This document shows, in pieces, positions 13,672 to 25,500 of a stretch of 64,000 nucleotides of DNA. Position numbers and translations under genes: made by a program. The stretch's first letter is position 1; each line of letters opens with the position of its first letter. The DNA is from Archilochus colubris (lineage: Eukaryota; Chordata; Aves; Apodiformes; Trochilidae): positions 128,972,792 through 129,036,791 of the forward strand of contig CM041084.1 in assembly GCA_023079485.1 (NCBI GenBank), read 5' to 3'. The notes under the pieces were generated by a model. The model saw nothing but the letters and a program-made list of their open reading frames with translations. It did no database searches and was not told the origin of the DNA.

Positions 13672-13863
13672 GAAGGTCATGGGTTAAGCAGGAAACTCAG
13701 AGGCAAAAGTCTGCTCCTATCTAATCCTGGCTCTGAGACTGATTCAAGCTTTGACCTTGAGTACATCACTTAACCTCAAAGGAATAACTTGAGGATTCAT
13801 TAGCTGGTCGTTGCAGAGTGCTTTGAAGATGAAAAAGGCTTTATAAGTGGCAAATATTATTAT
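13672..13863 (+). repeat. MIR-type CORE-SINE fragment
   Basis: The stretch follows the order of a MIR element: AATCCTGGCTCTGAGAC near 13722, a GACCTTGAG...ACTTAACCTC segment near 13755-13777, TGAGGATTCATTAG near 13790, then the 3' phrase GCTTTGAAGATGAAAAAGGC and an ending in TATTATTATG. This order is typical of the MIR/amniote CORE-SINE consensus. It is an ancient, immobile relic shared widely among amniotes. The 5' boundary is approximate. Confidence 0.75.
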
Positions 13864-15794
13864 GTGTTCTGGGACCTGGACATTTTTAATGTTTGTATAT
13901 ATAATCATTTTTACTGAGGAATTTGCTACACAAAAGAAACTGTAAATTTTGCTGGAAACTGCTGGAGTGCAGCTAAGAACTGCTTTTTCCAGCTGAAAGG
14001 ATTTTTCCTTGAAATCTCTTTCTCCCTTTCCATAATGCCTTTACAACCTGAGCCAGTGACAAACTATTCCCTCAGCTGTCTGTGGGCTTGTTGTAAGGGG
14101 AGAAGTTGCACTGCCCATTTGTTGGCTGACGAGTGAAAGGGTGAGGGAAAAGACTTAGAGGGAAGATGCTCCTGAACTCCAGTGTAGCAGCCTCGGGGCT
14201 TGTCTCTGGCTGTGTGGTTAGACAGGCTGTGTGAGGTATATTCCAGAGAGACCCTGTGCAAGAAGAATGCAAATCAGCAGTCACCAAAGCTTTAGAACCC
14301 TGTTGACAGCAGAAATTAAAGTAAGCAAAAGCATAGAAGCACTGACTGCAAGGAGATGGTTGCCTCCATAGGCTTCAAAGGCAGATTATGCATTAGCTTC
14401 ATATTTGGACTTCTCTTTTGAATTGGCTTTCAAAGAGAAAGGCAAATGCACAGAGCTGTTCCATGCTGTACACTGTAGGACAGACTTTGATACATTTATG
14501 AACAGAATTTGGTGCCACAATGCCTTCCACAACATGCAACTGAACTCTAATTCAGGAGGTGTCTCGCCCTTGTAGCTCCTGTCTTTCCCTACATCATCCA
14601 GATTTTTGACAGTGCTATTGACAGCAGCAGTGTGAAATTTGTGTGCTGATAAAAGGGAGAGATTTCCCCCAAAGGGCTGCTTATTTAGGGGTATCCTAAC
14701 CTAGCAGTGAGCTGGGCTGGACCGCAGCATCGATTACCTGGCTGAGCCTGCATCCTGCTGACAAGAAAGATTGCGATGCTCTCAGAGGCAGAACTTCCTT
14801 GTGTGGCTTTTAAAGATCTATCAAAGACAAATCTGTGTCTGGACTGTGTACTCTTATTGAATTTATATTAGTGTTGATACAGCATGCATGATGCCTATAG
14901 GCAGTGAGCGCCCAATAGACATGGACTTTCTGTTTCCATATCAATCAATTTCAGGCATGTTTTCCCCTTAATCTGGGTGAAATTGGCTGACTCAAATCCT
15001 ATAGTCTCCACTTAATTGAATTGCTTATTGAAATAAATAGATATTCTGTCTGACTAAGGACCTCTTTGTCCCATCGCCTCTGCAGTGGTCATGTACATTT
15101 GTAAATGTAAGAAAGGCATAATGCAAAGTGGAAATTACACCAGGAAGTTTAAGCACACAAGGAACAAAAAATAACTGAAACTGTATATCCCAAAGGTGAG
15201 GGCACTGAACACTGCTTCTCAAGGATATTTTTTCATTTTTTCTAGGCTAGCAGTAGCTGATTTGTTATAAGCTCAAGAAATGTAAGGGGAATTAAAGAGA
15301 CAATATTTCACATCCCAAAATAAAATGCTCTCATGAACAGGTAAGGTTTTTCATTTCTCACCAGGTGCATGTTCCTCCTGCCTCCAGAGACCCCACACAG
15401 AGCTGGGAAACCAGGAGCTTCCAGTAAACAGTTATTTTGTGATCATGCTGTAAATGCAAAGCTGCTGTTAAGACAAGGCAGACCTGCTCATGTTTGAATC
15501 TAAAGCAAATCTAAATTGCTGGACAAAATGCAAACAGTATCTGTAAACTCCTCCTGAGGTTTTCTTGTCTCTCACCTCACAGGGTTTTCTCAGTGGCCAG
15601 CACCAGGAAAACCATCCCTCTGCAAAGGCATCTTTCTCTGTTCCCCATCTTGTGTGGAAGTAAAACTTGCTTGTTTCACACTGGGCACAATTACCAGCAG
15701 TCAGATAGGCTCTCTACAGCCTTTTTCTCATTCTCACTCCCCAAATATCCAAAAGACTACTAAGTGCTTTGCTGAGGAATGCTCTCAAGCAGGT
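13864..15794. other. Unique non-coding DNA
   Basis: No gene, RNA or recognisable repeat. Small open frames at 14064-14287 overlap each other in two frames and carry no motif. Confidence 0.6.
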
Positions 15795-15850
15795 ACCTGT
15801 CCTTTGTTTGCACAGCACCTCACACAGTGGGGCTCTGAACCTCTCTGAGG
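15795..15850 (+). repeat. Possible ancient amniote retroposon tail
   Basis: A short phrase, CTTTGTTTGCACAGCACCTC followed by ACAGTGGGGCTCTGA, resembles the widespread amniote repeat phrase that reads roughly 'tttgtacagcacctagcacaatggggctctga'. Only about 55 bp match, so the family and limits are uncertain. Confidence 0.4.
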
Positions 15851-18800
15851 AATGCATCTTCCTGAGCAAACAGTACAGAGACTCATGGCAGCAATGAGGT
15901 TATCTCAGCTCACCTCTAAGCAAATGGGAGTTTGTGGGACAATCATATTGTGCACAGCAGGATCCAGGAGTAATCCAGCATCTGGCACAAGCAAACATTA
16001 ATTACCTGATCTGCTTTTAGAGAGAACTGAAGCATGGAGAGCATTTAATTGCCTGCACTATCTTTAGGATGTCAAAGGTGTTTTTGTACTTCCTATTACC
16101 TCTGTAGCAGAGACTTCATTTTTCCACGTAAAAGATTTTCATTACATAAAATGCTCAATTAGAACCTTTCTTTCCATTTTAGAAAATAAATACACCATGC
16201 AAATCACTGGCTTGCTCTGAATTTCTCTAAAAGTCCTCTCAAACTTTTCAATAGGTGCTCCCAGTTCCCTTATTAACAATATCTGTAGGGATCCTGAACA
16301 CCAGACTTATCACTGCTGCTCTCTGCAGTTTTATTTAAAGGAGAAAAATCTGGATCCTGTGCCAGGCCTTCCTTTCCTCAGCTTCTCCCTCAAATATCTG
16401 TCCTGCAGACATCCTGGAGGACAGCCAGACTACTGGTTGGAAAGGTCTGTGCTATAGGAACTGATTTTGGCAGTCAGCAACTGGACATGTAGAGAAGTTT
16501 GTATTAGAGTAATTCCAGTTTGAAAGGAAAGCAGCAGCATTACACAAAGGTGGGTCTGTATGAAGGAACCAAGGTTACTAGGGGTGGGATGAGCAAGAAT
16601 TGGGTTTGTGGAGGCAAAGAAGTGAACAGAGAGGTTTCAGCAAGGTTGAGACACAGGGGACAGTGCAATGGATTTGAGGGAAGAAGGGGAGGATGGGGCA
16701 GAAAGGTATCCATGAGAACTCCCAGTGTGGATGAGTGCAGGGGGGAAAAGAGACAGGGAGGCCTTCCAGGGGCTTGGGGATCTGAAACTCACTTGGAAGC
16801 TGTGGCTACAGGTCAGGCCTGTGGGGCAGTCTCTCTGTTTTCCTGAGAGGAAACTGAAGCATGGGACAGGCTAAATGTTTTGCTGAGAGGATCCTGCATC
16901 CACTGGCATAATATTAAATAGAAGTCTGTGGTTTGACCACACAGATAATGTCTTTTTTCAGATGTAATTTTGTATTTCAAGACCAATACTTAACACTTCT
17001 GGCTGAAATTTTTCAATTAAAAAAAAAAACAACATAGAGAATCCCTCTTCTCCCCACTTCTCTGAGCTCTTGTTCTGCAACTATAGCACTCCAGAAATCT
17101 TTGGCCACGCTGGACTATCCCCTTCCTGTGGCTGTCCTTTAGAGCTCCAGCATCATCAAGAGCCTACTCATGACACCTATGTACTACAACAGAAGAAGGA
17201 ATAACTCTATAAAGCATCATGCACCAGCATACAGAGAAACCTGAACAATACTTGAGCCATCTTGTGGAGGCTCTTGAAGCAATGCTACATTTTAGCAACA
17301 CCTTTGCCTTGGGTCCAGTATCCCACCTCTCTGCAGAGGTGATCAGCCTGGGCAGGAGCTCACCTATAAGGTGCCTGTACTGCCTGTAGCTGACTTGTGG
17401 TGCCAGCATCTCTGCACAGTGCAGCATTGGGCCCCACAGATGGACTCTCCTTGCAGGGAAAAGCATGATCTCAAGCTGCAGAGGCTGGCAGCTTTGTGTT
17501 GCTACAGGTGTCTGTGTCCAGCTGCCAAGGAATAGTTCACAGGGAGAGAACTGATGAAGAAGATTCCAGAGGTGACATGCAGTACCTGAATATGTGTGAT
17601 GAGCTTAGCAAGGCCAGGGTGTAGCTTAATGGAGTTATGGAGCCATAACAGAGAATGCCTGAAAACAGAAACCTCTCTGGTAAATGAATATATGGCAAGC
17701 ATGGAACAGTTCCAGGAAACATATGAAAAAGAATGAATCCTACCTAAATCTCAAGGCATTATCACAACATCATGTGTTATAGTATTCAAGCATTTTGGTG
17801 TTCAAATCAGTGAGTAGTAGGCATCAGTTTGTTTGGGGATTAAATTAGAAATAAACAGATAACCAGTATATCAATAAAACAAAGTGAAACCAACCTGCAT
17901 GTCAAAGGAATCTTTGACAAATGACACTGATTATTGAAAATGGGAAAAAGAAAAAAGGCAGAATTGAAGTACAAATGAATGAGAACTGATGGGAAAAAGG
18001 AAAGAAAGAAAGTCAAAGAAATTTAAAATAGCAAGATGTCAGGCAAGCTAGAGTTGACTGCAGTTGGGTAAAACAGTTCCTTGATGTAATATCACTGCCT
18101 GTTCAGGACTTACACCAGAGACTGACTTGGCCCTCTTATTTAATTACGAGCTGATACATCATCATGAGACCTCATGGGAAATCTTGCAAGATCTTGTGAC
18201 AGATATTAAATTAGCATTTGCCTCCACTGTAAATATAATCTGATCAAAACCATTTCATGTGTGTGAAGAAGCCAAGTTTGAAAAAGACCAATTGAGCTAT
18301 AAAAAGAAAATAGCATCTATAAAAACAGCTGTTGTTGAAGAAAAATAGCAACTGATCAGATTTTGTTTTTCATTGAATATGCAGAACAGAAGGGGTCATA
18401 TGCATGATTTCATATGTAGATACATCCACACACTCTGATTAGAATGTGGCTGTAGTTTCCCAATTATTTTAATGTGAGCCTCTGTCTACAGAAGTGAGTG
18501 GTGGTGTCTGGTCCTCTACAGCAATGCAATTGTTTCCACCTCCTTCCTCACTGCCTGCCCTAGGGTGTCCCCAGCTGCAGCTGACCCAGCACTAAGCACA
18601 TTATCTCTCAGGTATTTTCTGAGTACCAGAGCTGACTCCCTTCAACTTTTTTGGTTGAAGCTGAGTTTCAGGGCACAGGTCAGGATTGCATGGTGCAGAA
18701 CCAGAGGAGTAAGTAGACTTTCACATTTAGACACTAAGACAGAGATAATGATCTAAGAGAAAAATGGGAAATGAGGATGCATAGGAAGGATCTTCTCCTC

Positions 18801-18869
18801 TGCTGTCTACACACAGGCAGCATGAAAGGTTCCTAGACCTGTCTTCTGCCATGCTCCTTGTTTCTTCCT
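15851..18869. other. Unique non-coding DNA
   Basis: No supported gene. A phrase near 16848-16890 (GAGGAAACTGAAGCATGGGA and following) weakly recalls the reverse strand of a MIR element but is too short to call. Other frames here (108 codons plus at 16520-16846, 100 codons minus at 17164-17466) lack recognisable domains. Confidence 0.55.
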
Positions 18870-19030
18870 GGCAAACCTTGGCAAATCTTGGCAAAAGGCA
18901 AGGCAAGGCAAAAGGCAAGGCAAAAGGCAAGGCAAAAGGCAAGGCAAAAGGCAAGGCAAAAGGCAAGGCAAAAGGCAAGGCAAAACTTGGCAAGGCAAAC
19001 CCTTCAAGGCAAGGCTATTGGCAAGGCTGT
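18870..19030. repeat. 12-bp minisatellite (GGCAAGGCAAAA)n
   Basis: Seven perfect consecutive copies of the 12-mer GGCAAGGCAAAA occupy 18902-18985. Degenerate GGCAA-based units flank them on both sides: CTTGGCAAA units at 18870-18896, and GGCAAGGC or CTTGGCAAGG units to about 19028. Because 12 is a multiple of three and the unit contains no stop, several frames on both strands stay open through the array and translate to Lys/Gly/Ala-rich or Ala/Leu/Pro/Phe-rich peptide repeats. Those frames are a by-product of the repeat and not evidence of a gene. The perfect core suggests recent expansion. Confidence 0.95.
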
Positions 19031-19459
19031 GTGGTTCTGAAGCTACTGACAGACCTGAGTCCTTAACAGACCCCCTATTCTACAGAGCCCTCCCCTTAGC
19101 AGAGCTAAAAAGGCATAAGGGAAAGGACTGTGTGCTCTGTGGCAGTGTTGCTGGTGAAACCCATGACTAGCAGGGGAAGGACAGAGGTATCATCTTTTAG
19201 ATGCTTCCCTTAATTTTTTTGTTGTTGTTGTTTTCTGGGAGTTTAATACTGGACAAATATCTAAGCATTTGATTGTTCATCAAAACTAGACCTTCAACCC
19301 TTTCAAATTTTGCTTATTTGCTTAGCTTCAACAAGAAAAAATTCACAAAATAAATAAAGGCTCTAGTGAGTCTCTGTTACAGCTCAGTTGATTTCTGGTT
19401 GGAGAGGAGGGAAGTTACTGTACAAAGTGAGCAGTGAACCAAAGAAGCACTGCTTTTGT
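19031..19459. other. Unique non-coding DNA
   Basis: No gene or repeat recognised between the minisatellite and the first duplicated segment. Confidence 0.55.
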
Positions 19460-19543
19460 CTGATGCAACAGATCACTAAATAAATACATTCATCCTTATT
19501 GGAACTGTTTGTAAAAAGAAGAAAAACAAATGGAAAAACTGGA
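19460..19543 (+). repeat. Direct-repeat partner A of a chimeric block
   Basis: These 84 bases recur in the same orientation at 20753-20836 with 82 of 84 identical (differences at 19474 G/C-type and 19494 C/T-type positions). The match stops abruptly on both sides. This copy sits in sequence with no other sign of duplication and is the likely source. Confidence 0.93.
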
Positions 19544-20752
19544 CTTCTGAAGAACAATGTCCTTAGAAAATAGATGGTAAATGTTTTTAAAACAGAAAAG
19601 GAAGGAGACAATGCTAGAAAGACAATGAAAGACATACTTCCATACACTAGCATCAAGGTCTCTTTCAAGAGATCTTCTTCTCATGCCATAGTCATTATGA
19701 AGTATGCTTAATTAGACTTCCTAAAGACACTGATGACATTCCCTTTCTGGGTCTTACCAGAAGCTGTGCCCTACAAGAAGCAATTTCCTTATGACCTTCT
19801 ACAGTAGGTAACCCTTACATTGCTCCCAGATGGAAGAAGTGAGGATCCCAAAGGGGAGAGCTGGTTTCAAGTTTGGAAGCAAGCTAGGAGGTGCTTTTTC
19901 TCATCACACTTCCAGCAACCATATAGGTTTTTCTCCAGGATTTAGTTCTCTAAAATAGAAAGTCACCTGTAACACACTGCTTCCTGTAAAGGGGAGAAGA
20001 GAGATCTAGGATGATTCCTGTGTCTGGTAAAAGGTGCTTTACAGCATCTCAGTAGCTCAAATGAAAGGTAAATAAGGTGTTTTTATTAATTGCATGTATG
20101 CCTTAGTGGGAATGGGGGCTGCCTGCCCTGATTTTGAATTCTGCAGGCAAAAGCCTCAGCTGTGAGTCCAGAATATCGGATGGGATGGAGAAAACACATT
20201 TCCCTTAAATCATCTTAATACCTGCATATTCCTTGAGTTAATACTGAAGTTTGGCACATTTTAGAGTAACTTCTGGGCTTCTCTAAATGCCATTAATTTT
20301 GTATGCACCCACATGTCATGCCAGACAGAGGCTCTCTGAGGCTTTGGGCCATCCAGGTCATGTTTCCTCTCTCCAGTGTGGAAATTCAGAAGGGTGCAGT
20401 TCAAGCTTTACACACCACATGGAAATCAGTCTGCCATGGCTTTACTTTCAACATGTGGGTCTAGTGTCACCTCTTCTAGGAGAAAGGACATCACAAGGAC
20501 AGACAAAGGGCAGCCAGATTCCCAGTGTTTTTCCTCCAAGACTGACAGTGTTATTTGCTGTTATGTGATGTTTGAGTTCTGGAACAGGTACCTCATCTTG
20601 ACTGGAGAGGAGAGACTGAATTCACTTTCAGCAGTTCGTGTCAACCTTTTCCTGAGCTTCACTGAATGGTTTATCTCCTGTGTGATGCTGAGAGTCCTCC
20701 ATTGGGCTGCTTGGAGAAGGGGTTCTTGAAGGGAATGTGAACCAGGGAAAGG
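19544..20752. other. Unique non-coding DNA between repeat copies
   Basis: No gene or known repeat recognised. The 117-codon plus frame at 20376-20729 shows no domain and overlaps other short frames. Confidence 0.55.
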
Positions 20753-20913
20753 CTGATGCAACAGATGACTAAATAAATACATTCATTCTTATTGGAACTG
20801 TTTGTAAAAAGAAGAAAAACAAATGGAAAAACTGGAAAAGCCTTTGGGAGGTCCTCTGGATGGAAGTGAAATTCATACAGTGTGTGTATTGCCATGTTTG
20901 ATAGCAATGTTTC
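20753..20913. repeat. Chimeric 161-bp block built from two local templates
   Basis: The first 84 bp (20753-20836) are a direct copy of 19460-19543. Four bases AAAG (20837-20840) follow. The last 73 bp (20841-20913) are the reverse complement of 22347-22419, with 72 of 73 identical. Both matches end sharply. RNA splicing cannot yield one direct and one inverted piece, so replication-based template switching or a similar local rearrangement is the simplest reading. An alternative is that both pieces are copies of an unrecognised dispersed repeat; an assembly chimera is less likely because the copies differ at a few bases. Confidence 0.9.
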
Positions 20914-22346
20914 GGTTTTGAGCTACGATCAATTACAGAAGAAAGCAATGACCATTGCCCCATCTATATCTAAAGACAAGGTGATGAGGTAACAAAAAAT
21001 CATTTCTGGGAAAGAGAAGGTGACTTTGTGAAGAGGTCTGAGCTAGCCTGATCTCTGTGGGTACAACACATCCCTCTTTCCTTACCATGGATCTGCATGA
21101 TCACCACACACCAGTGTGGCAGCACCCACTGGCACACCAGAGCTGAACCCTCACAGTAGGGCACAAATGTCCCCCTGAGACACATGTTTGGGTTGCTAGA
21201 CACCAAAAAGGCAGAAACAAAGGAAGGAGTCAATGAAAAGTACATCACTGTGATTTCTGCTGTGGCTCTCACAGGTGTTTTCTTCTCAGTGAGCCCAAGG
21301 AAATATCTGCCAGGTAAGATGGTGTTCAGGGAAATTCCACTATTCCTGGAAAAAAACCCCAAACAAACATACAAACATTCTAGTATATTTTTAATATAGT
21401 CTTTCACACATCTTTCCAGCACTTTGAAATTAATTTTCCTGATACTGTTCTCATTGCCATGATTTGTATACTCACTTATGGCTTTGCCATCTGCAAACAA
21501 TTTTGCTGTCCAAAGATTTCTACACCTTTTTGCCACATGTATTCCTATTACATAAGCAGTAAATTGCTCCATTCTTTTAAGACCTTGACCTGTTATTAAT
21601 AGTTTGTTTTATAAGTGCAATTTAAAAGTCAGGACATGCTTTGTGCACTTACTCACCACACAGGCTCCTAGACCTCGACTTTTTAGACTGGAGGAATGCT
21701 GGAGTGTTTAAAAGAATCATTTTCTTTAACAAAACTATGAGTGAGCTTTCAATACTTCTGCTTTGAGAAGGGTTTGCTTTCAAATCCTGAACACATACTA
21801 AGACAGGACTGGAGTCCACAATACTGTTTTGAAGTTCTGCAAGTATATTTAATAAATACAAGAACTGGCATATTTCACACCATTTGAATGCTGGGGGAAG
21901 TATAAAGATCAAATATTTTCATTTTAGCTCTGATTTTCAACCCATTTTTAGAGAAGGAAAAATAAGAATCTGACAAAGAAATTTCTGGGTCAAAAGCCAA
22001 TCTAGTTTGTGTGTGTGAGCATGAGAACTGCTGTCAAAGTGCAACATATATATCCTTGTCTCATGCCATGTGTCAGATTAGGGCTGCACCCATTCTGCTG
22101 GATGCAGATTAAGGGTTAAACAGTAAAGGGAAAAAGCTATCTAGGCTAATTGAAAAAGAAGCAAGAAAATTAATGACCTATGACATCCATCAAAAGAGAG
22201 AATACACTGTTGAATAATTAAATTAAGAGTCTCCATAATGCCATTAATTGTAAAAAAACATTGAACAACCTCAGCTTTGAAAAATTGCTTTGGCAAACGG
22301 CAGGACTACTTTTTGCAATAAAACACTACAGAAATAGTATCTACTA
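20914..22346. other. Non-coding DNA with the longest open frame of the window
   Basis: A minus-strand frame of 190 codons runs from 21572 down to 21000. It begins with Met but has no signal peptide, repeat or domain I recognise, and plus-strand frames overlap it. A stop-free run of this length is roughly the maximum expected by chance in 64 kb. It is therefore not called as a gene. No mobile element is recognised in this interval. Confidence 0.5.
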
Positions 22347-22419
22347 GAAACATTGCTATCAAACATGGCAATACACACACTGTATGAATTTCACTTCCAT
22401 CCAGGGGACCTCCCAAAGG
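22347..22419 (-). repeat. Inverted-repeat partner B of a chimeric block
   Basis: These 73 bases occur as the reverse complement at 20841-20913 with one mismatch (the GGGGACC here against the complement of GGTCCTC there). The two arms are separated by 1,433 bp. This copy is the likely template and the block at 20.8 kb the likely derivative. Confidence 0.93.
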
Positions 22420-22436
22420 TCAGTATGCTGTTTAAA

Positions 22437-22505
22437 CCCTGTGAGTGAAATCGTAGCCCCATTGCAGTAATAGGAATTTCAACACTGACTTCAACTGAAA
22501 CATGC
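22437..22505. repeat. Possible ancient amniote repeat fragment
   Basis: GTGAAATCGTAGCCCCATTG, then CTGACTTCAACTGAAAC, resemble a common old amniote repeat of the type 'gtgaaatcctggccccattgaagtcaatggg...tgacttcaatggg'. Only about 70 bp are readable and no family name can be given. Confidence 0.4.
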
Positions 22506-25500
22506 TTTCCTCCATATATTTTGAGAGGTAATTGAGCCTAACATGATGAATAGACCATCTGTACAGTCATGAATCTTAGCCACAGAAAACATTCAGAACG
22601 AGTAGAGGAGGAAGATGTAGGACCTCTTTGAACCAGGCTCTAAAGGGCTGGTATTTCACTGCCACAGATAATAAGAGAGGATTTTTGATATCTAGGAAAA
22701 AAAGAAATGTATATTTACTACAAAAAATTAAAAAATACTCCATTCTTCCCAGAAAAATTCAAAACACTGGTGAAAAAAAAGAGCTTGATTCTATCTTAAT
22801 AAAGTACTTCCAAAATACACGTGTGTGTCTGTGTAGTTTGGCGTGAGCTGTTGCATGGCTTTTCCCAAGCAAATTCCAGATCTGGAAAATAATCCCAATT
22901 TTTACAATTCTGATTCAACAGATTATTTAACAACCACATAAATAAAGGTGATTCAACAGAGTATCAATATCCATTTTTTTCCCTCTGCCATTAACTTCTT
23001 AATTTTATTTTCTTAATTACAAGTATAGTTTTTAAACATTTTCTTTGACTTATGATAGCACCTTCCTCTTGTGAGGTGCTTATATTTCTATAGGTATTAC
23101 TTCAGAATGGACTTTGGCTTGTTTCCAGCTTTGGGAGGGACTTCTAATAGGGCAATACAATTTTTCAGCCACACTAAATATTAATCCAACCAGCACATAA
23201 TTTATGTTATCCCAAAATAGACCTTCCTGAAGGGGACTACTACAGTTTCTTCTGAGAGCATGTTTTTTTCCCTAACTTCCCCCAGTAAGGAAGAAAATTT
23301 CATGTGAGTGTATTGTTCTAAAGCTGCTCATACTCACAGTCTTTTATTTTCCTTGCCTTGTGTTTGCGTCCATCCTGAATACTAATTGAGTTACTGAATA
23401 ATATTGTTTCCATTTTTTCTTGGTTCTTCTATGCAGGCAGGCAATCTGGTTGCAGTCAGGAAAAGATGAGTCTGCTTCTCCTTCATTGTTAAGAGCCTTG
23501 GCACCATTGTGGTGGAGCAGTGGGCTCCTGGCTGGGTCTCTGCGAGAAAGCAAGACCAGTACCCAAGTGGGCACAGGAGAAGAGACCTCCAGAAGAGGGG
23601 CAGCATCCAAAGTGGCTGTGGGCTTTATAATCCCCCACAGGAAGAAGGGGATCATCCCAGACTGCAGCTGGAGAACACCTGCTAGGAAAAGCAGCTGTAG
23701 AAGACAAAAAGGTTCAAATGCCAGCGGGAAGGAATCAGTAACTTCTATGGCTACTGCATTAGGAAGGACTAAAGGGAGCACAGAGTAGCAGCAAAAGATC
23801 TTAGAAGCATCCTGAAAATGGCTGAAGAACCTTTGAGGTGCGGGAGGAGAGGGACTGGACCTTGGGAGAGAAAAAGGGTAACAAGGCCTCCTGGTGTCTC
23901 CTGCAACTGGGCAAGGGGCTCAACATCCTCTTCAGTGTCCATGCAGGGAAGGGTGTGATGGGTTAGTGCTGGCTCCATGTGGAGTCAAGCCAAGTGGTGG
24001 GGCCAGTTATGCTGCTGTTGCCCTGACATGGTCTCTGTTGCACTTCTATATGGAGCTGCTGCCTGCCATCTGCTCCCAGCCCCTGATAGAGGGATTGCTA
24101 TGGAGCTTCTCAAAGCAGGGAGTGCACCTGCAATAAAGCAGGCAGCACCCTGGGTTGGGTGCTGTAGGGTTAGTTCTGCCTGGAAGCAATGCTGGGCATG
24201 GGGCTCAGTGGCTTCTCCATTTCCTGCTGCTGCTAAACCTCCTGTCTATCCAGCCACAGCTATAAGCAGTGTTTCACTGTGCTGAGGAACTCCAAATATT
24301 TTCTCCCTTGTGGCCTCTGCCTTGCATGATCCTCATGAATAAATAAAATAAAACCCCCATAAGCCCCATCCTGCCAGAAGCCATTCCCTCCTCCCAGTAG
24401 GGTCCACTTATCACTCTGTAGAAGGTGGTTACAATATGTTTAGTAGCTCTGAAGTGGGAAATACTAAAGGCATACGTTACCCTGTAGTTTTGCAAACTTT
24501 TTTTTTTTTTAGATTAAATCTGAACCTTGAGAGCTGCAGTGTGTTTTTCTGCAAACCTACTACCTTTGCATATGAAGTTAATAATTTAGAGAGTGGAGGA
24601 GATGTTTACCAGGGCAGGGAAGCACACACATAACTGACACCTGTTGTACACAAATCTCACCCTCTGTATACAGACAAAGTTACAAGGGAGGCATTTGTTG
24701 AGATCTTTGCTTTTATTACATAAACATTCTTGACAGGAGAAAAACCTGCCTTGATAGGCTGATTTGGAAATATTTTTAAACATCCTGCAGGCATATAAAT
24801 TTTGGAAACCCCACGGCAAATAGCAGCTTCTGTATTAAGCATACAGGAATTGCTCTGTTTAAAAAACATGAAGGCTGTGATACAAATCAGAGTGTGTCAG
24901 GAAGTGAGAAGTTAGGATGGTGCTACAGCCTCCATCTCAGCTTAAGTCTTGGTTGCTCAACACAGTGCAGAGCACAGCCCGAACCATGTCAAAGACTTTG
25001 GCCCAGCAATGGATTTCCCCTCAGTGTTTCTTCCTACCATTAAAGTTTGTGCCACAAATCAGTTATATGAGCAGCTACTTCTGCATTACATGTCTGTAAA
25101 ATTTATCCTAATATTTAAGTGGAGGCAATACTTAGTGATAGGATGTATGGAAGTATGTCCTAACAAAATGGGAAGTTGGTCACTTCTTGCAGTAGCCAGT
25201 TCAGCCCCTTTGAACTTCTTGTAAACAGATGCTTGGATGCACCATGGGGCTGCTGTGGCTGAAATCCCACTGTAAATATTGGTTTCTCACTGGAGAATAT
25301 TGCTAGGTTTGTAGTCAGTGAAACTAACTGTAGTCAGTAAAACTTTACTTGGCAGTGAAATCATCATCTGAATTACAATCCAAAGTCATTATATCATCTG
25401 CAACATCTGTAGTCAGGATATATTTGGCATTTCAAGGTTGGGAGGAGGGAGAAAGCATCTTCAGTAATACAGCAGTGCTGGGACTTGGGAAAAAGCCACA

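Noticed and set aside
16848..16890. Reverse-strand MIR-like phrase GAGGAAACTGAAGCATGGGA
   Set aside because: Too short and without the rest of the element to call.
18727..19066. Four repeat-peptide frames across the minisatellite
   Set aside because: Fully explained by a stop-free 12-bp unit whose length is a multiple of three.
23344..24285. Overlapping frames of 145, 122 and 102 codons in a GC-richer block
   Set aside because: They lie on opposite strands over the same DNA, have no recognisable domain, and long frames are expected where GC content is higher.
23955..24290. Possible endogenous retrovirus LTR starting TGTGATGGGTTAG
   Set aside because: Only the first dozen bases recall a songbird LTR; the following sequence does not match and no paired LTR, primer-binding site or retroviral gene was seen.
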